DNA from: an uncultured Oscillospiraceae bacterium
GTDB lineage: Bacteria; Bacillota; Clostridia; Oscillospirales; Oscillospiraceae
Assembly: GCA_934565775.1 (NCBI GenBank)
Contig: CAKTIN010000083.1
Location: 1 to 8,205 of the forward strand
Direction: 5' to 3'
Length of the DNA: 8,205 bases
The notes below the pieces were generated by a model. That model saw only the letters and a program-made list of their open reading frames with translations. It made no database searches and was not told where the DNA came from. Within the stretch, counting starts at the first letter, position 1. The number at the start of each line of letters is the position of its first letter. Positions 6,477-8,205 of the stretch are shown in pieces. The translations under genes were made by a program, and so were the position numbers.

Positions 6477-7333
6477 AGCAGTACACGCTGGGCCTGTATG
6501 AGAAGGCCATGCCCAACGAGCTGACCCTCCGGGAGAAGCTGGACACCGCGGCCCGGTGCGGCTTTGACCGTCTGGAGCTGTCAGTGGACGAATCGGAGGA
6601 GAAGCTGTCCCGACTGGAGAAGCCTGCGCAGTGGCGGCGGGAGCTGGCGGCGGCCAGCCTGGATGCCGGCGTGCCGATCACCACCCTCTGCCTCAGCGGG
6701 CACAGAAAGTATCCCCTTGGCTCCCATGATCCGGCGGTCCGCCGCCGGAGCCTGGAGATCATGGAGGGCACCCTAGCGCTGGGCGCGGAGATCGGCGTGC
6801 GGCTGATCCAGCTTGCGGGCTATGACGTGTATTATGAGCCCGGAGACGGGGACACCAGACGCTGGTTCCTGGAGAATCTGGAGCGGTCGGCGGAGATGGC
6901 GGCTTCCTTCGGGATCGCTCTGGGCTTTGAGACGATGGAGACGCCGTTCATGGACACGACCCAAAAGGCCATGGACTATGTCGCCCGGGTAAACAGCCCC
7001 TACCTGGGAGTTTATCCCGACATTGGAAATCTGAAAAACGCCGCGGTCCTGTATGGCGGCAGCGTCACGCAGGATCTGGAGACGGGCCGGGGGCACATCT
7101 TTGCCGCCCATCTGAAAGAGACGCGCCCGGGGGTATACCGGGACATGACCTTCGGCAGCGGAGGCCACACGGAGTACACACCCTGTATCCGGACTCTGTG
7201 GAGCCAGGGCGTGCGCATGTATACCGGAGAGTTCTGGTATCATTCCGGCGAGGACTACCTGGGGCAGATCGCTGCGGCAGCCCGTTTTCTGCGGGAAAAA
7301 ATTCAACCGATTGCAGGTGAGACACATGCTTGA
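6473..7333 (+). CDS. ulaE: L-xylulose/L-ribulose-5-phosphate 3-epimerase, UlaE type
   Basis: 286 residues, close to the E. coli UlaE length. It is a cytoplasmic TIM-barrel enzyme of the xylose-isomerase-like epimerase family that turns L-xylulose 5-phosphate into L-ribulose 5-phosphate. UlaE hallmarks are LGLYEKAMP (6-14), LELSVDESEEKLSRL (34-48), LCLSGHRKYPLGS (72-84), IQLAGYDVYY (112-121), YPDIGNL (181-187) and AAHLKETRPGV (211-221). Metal ligands by eye are Glu153, Asp183, His213 and Glu253. The start is ATG 6473, overlapping the upstream TGA as ATGA; an in-frame GTG at 6440 would add 11 residues absent from the family. No clear ribosome binding site precedes the ATG, so translation is probably coupled to the hydrolase gene. 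The Asp183-His213 loop is about four residues longer than in E. coli. It overlaps the next gene by 8 bases. Confidence 0.95.
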   Translation: MKQYTLGLYEKAMPNELTLREKLDTAARCGFDRLELSVDESEEKLSRLEKPAQWRRELAAASLDAGVPITTLCLSGHRKYPLGSHDPAVRRRSLEIMEGTLALGAEIGVRLIQLAGYDVYYEPGDGDTRRWFLENLERSAEMAASFGIALGFETMETPFMDTTQKAMDYVARVNSPYLGVYPDIGNLKNAAVLYGGSVTQDLETGRGHIFAAHLKETRPGVYRDMTFGSGGHTEYTPCIRTLWSQGVRMYTGEFWYHSGEDYLGQIAAAARFLREKIQPIAGETHA

Positions 7334-8012
7334 AGCACTGAAAAAGCTGGTTTTTGAGGCAAATATGGAGCTTCCCCGGAAGGGCATGGTGACCTATACC
7401 TGGGGCAACGTCTCCGGCATTGACCGGCAGACGGGCCTTGTGGTCATCAAGCCCAGCGGCGTGAGCTACGAAACGATGTCCCCCATGGACATGGTCGTGG
7501 TGGACCTGGACGGCCGTGTGGTGGAGGGCTATCTCAAGCCCTCGTCGGATACGGCGACCCATGTGGCCCTGTACCGGGCCTTCCCGGAGGTGGGCGGAAT
7601 TGTCCACACCCACTCTCCCTGGGCTACGTCCTGGGCCCAGGCGGGGCGTTCCATTCCCTGCTATGGCACCACCCACGCGGACTATTTTTACGGAGAGATC
7701 CCCTGCGCCCGGACGCTGACGCCGGAGGAGACGCGCCAGGCCTATGAGGCGAACACCGCCGTGGTGATCCAGGAGGCCTTCCGGGACCGGGACTACCGCT
7801 ATGTGCCCGGGGTGCTCTGCGCCAATCACGGCCCCTTCGCCTGGGGCGCGACTCCGGCAGAGGCGGTGCACAATGCCGTCGTGCTGGAGGAGGTCGCCAA
7901 AATGGCCGCCCGGACGGAGCAGCTCCGCGCCGGCGTGCCCACGGCGCCGCAGTACATTCAGGACAAGCATTTCTTCCGCAAGCATGGAAAGGACGCCTAT
8001 TACGGCCAGTGA
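7326..8012 (+). CDS. ulaF: L-ribulose-5-phosphate 4-epimerase, UlaF/AraD type
   Basis: 228 residues, the E. coli UlaF length. A class II aldolase/AraD-family zinc enzyme that makes D-xylulose 5-phosphate from L-ribulose 5-phosphate, the entry point to the pentose phosphate pathway. Visible hallmarks are VFEANMELPRKG (9-20), TWGNVSGID (25-33), VIKPSGVSYE (40-49), KPSSDTATH (71-79), the zinc pair His94 and His96 in IVHTHS, TTHADYFYG (115-123) with catalytic-type Asp119, zinc His168 in ANHGPFAWG, and the C-terminal FRKHGKDAYYGQ with the active-site Tyr near 225-226. The start is ATG 7326 with AGGTGA (7315-7320) upstream; the TTG at 7311 is rejected. It overlaps the end of ulaE by 8 bases (ATGCTTGA), which implies coupled translation. 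UlaF is preferred to AraD because of its partners and the close match to UlaF. Confidence 0.95.
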   Translation: MLEALKKLVFEANMELPRKGMVTYTWGNVSGIDRQTGLVVIKPSGVSYETMSPMDMVVVDLDGRVVEGYLKPSSDTATHVALYRAFPEVGGIVHTHSPWATSWAQAGRSIPCYGTTHADYFYGEIPCARTLTPEETRQAYEANTAVVIQEAFRDRDYRYVPGVLCANHGPFAWGATPAEAVHNAVVLEEVAKMAARTEQLRAGVPTAPQYIQDKHFFRKHGKDAYYGQ

Positions 8013-8018
8013 GGAATT

Positions 8019-8205
8019 ATGAAGGTTACAAAACAGCACATTACCCAGCTCACCAAGTGCTACTGCCTGTCTGAGCTGGAGCGGGACGGCCGGAAGGATT
8101 ATCTGGTCGCCTCGGAGAAGGACTTTGCCTGCCTGCTTCTGGATGAGAACGGGAAGGTCCTGGAGAAGGTATGGGACGGCCCCGGCGGGGTCATGACCAT
8201 CGAGC
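8019..8205 (+). CDS. Unrecognised protein, N-terminal 62 residues (cut by window edge)
   Basis: An ATG at 8019 opens 6 bases after the ulaF stop and runs uninterrupted to the window edge. GAGGAA (8011-8016) overlaps the ulaF stop and can serve as ribosome binding site, though its spacing is short. The start is polar (MKVTKQHITQLTKCYCL), with no signal peptide, so the protein is probably cytoplasmic. Residues 27-55 read as short beta-strands with turns (DYLVASEKDFACLLLDENG, then KVLEKVWDGPGG), resembling a blade of a beta-propeller, but this is weak evidence. Codon use and GC content match the neighbours, so it is a genuine last-known operon member. No family is assigned. A role in sensing or processing the same substrate would be inferred only from position. 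Confidence 0.75.
   Translation, partial: MKVTKQHITQLTKCYCLSELERDGRKDYLVASEKDFACLLLDENGKVLEKVWDGPGGVMTIE

Overview
The window looks like chromosomal DNA from a GC-rich low-branching Firmicute, most likely a gut clostridium of the Oscillospiraceae type. This is inferred from strong AAAGGAG-type ribosome binding sites, use of TTG and GTG starts, a Gram-positive-style lipoprotein substrate-binding protein with a Thr/Pro linker, and an AT-rich intergenic region between GC-rich genes. No RNA genes, mobile elements, CRISPR arrays or phage genes were seen.

Layout. Positions 1-516 (minus strand) hold the N-terminal 172 residues of an FGGY-family carbohydrate kinase cut by the window edge. Positions 517-806 are a divergent control region with one good promoter facing each way and several copies of an AAATAAACATAAA-like motif, two of them identical over 13 bases and each sitting at one of the promoters. 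From 807 to beyond the right edge lie eight plus-strand genes in tight order: UlaG-type L-ascorbate-6-phosphate lactonase, sugar-type ABC substrate-binding lipoprotein, RbsA-like double ATPase, RbsC-like permease, a metallo-beta-lactamase-fold hydrolase with a class-B3-like set of metal ligands, UlaE-type L-xylulose/L-ribulose-5-phosphate 3-epimerase, UlaF-type L-ribulose-5-phosphate 4-epimerase, and the first 62 codons of an unrecognised protein. The only sizeable internal gap (between the binding protein and the ATPase) contains a very stable hairpin.

How it fits together. UlaG, UlaE and UlaF are the lactonase and the two epimerases of the enterobacterial L-ascorbate pathway, which ends in D-xylulose 5-phosphate. 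In the E. coli pathway the sugar enters and is phosphorylated by the UlaABC phosphotransferase system. Here there is no PTS gene; instead the operon encodes an ABC importer, which delivers unphosphorylated substrate, and a divergent FGGY kinase that could supply the phosphate. The inferred model is an ABC-plus-kinase version of ascorbate (or related lactone/keto-sugar) use. The UlaD-type 3-keto-L-gulonate-6-phosphate decarboxylase needed between UlaG and UlaE is not in the window and should lie just outside it if the model is right. The second metallo-hydrolase and the last partial gene have no counterpart in the classical ula operon and are the most novel parts.
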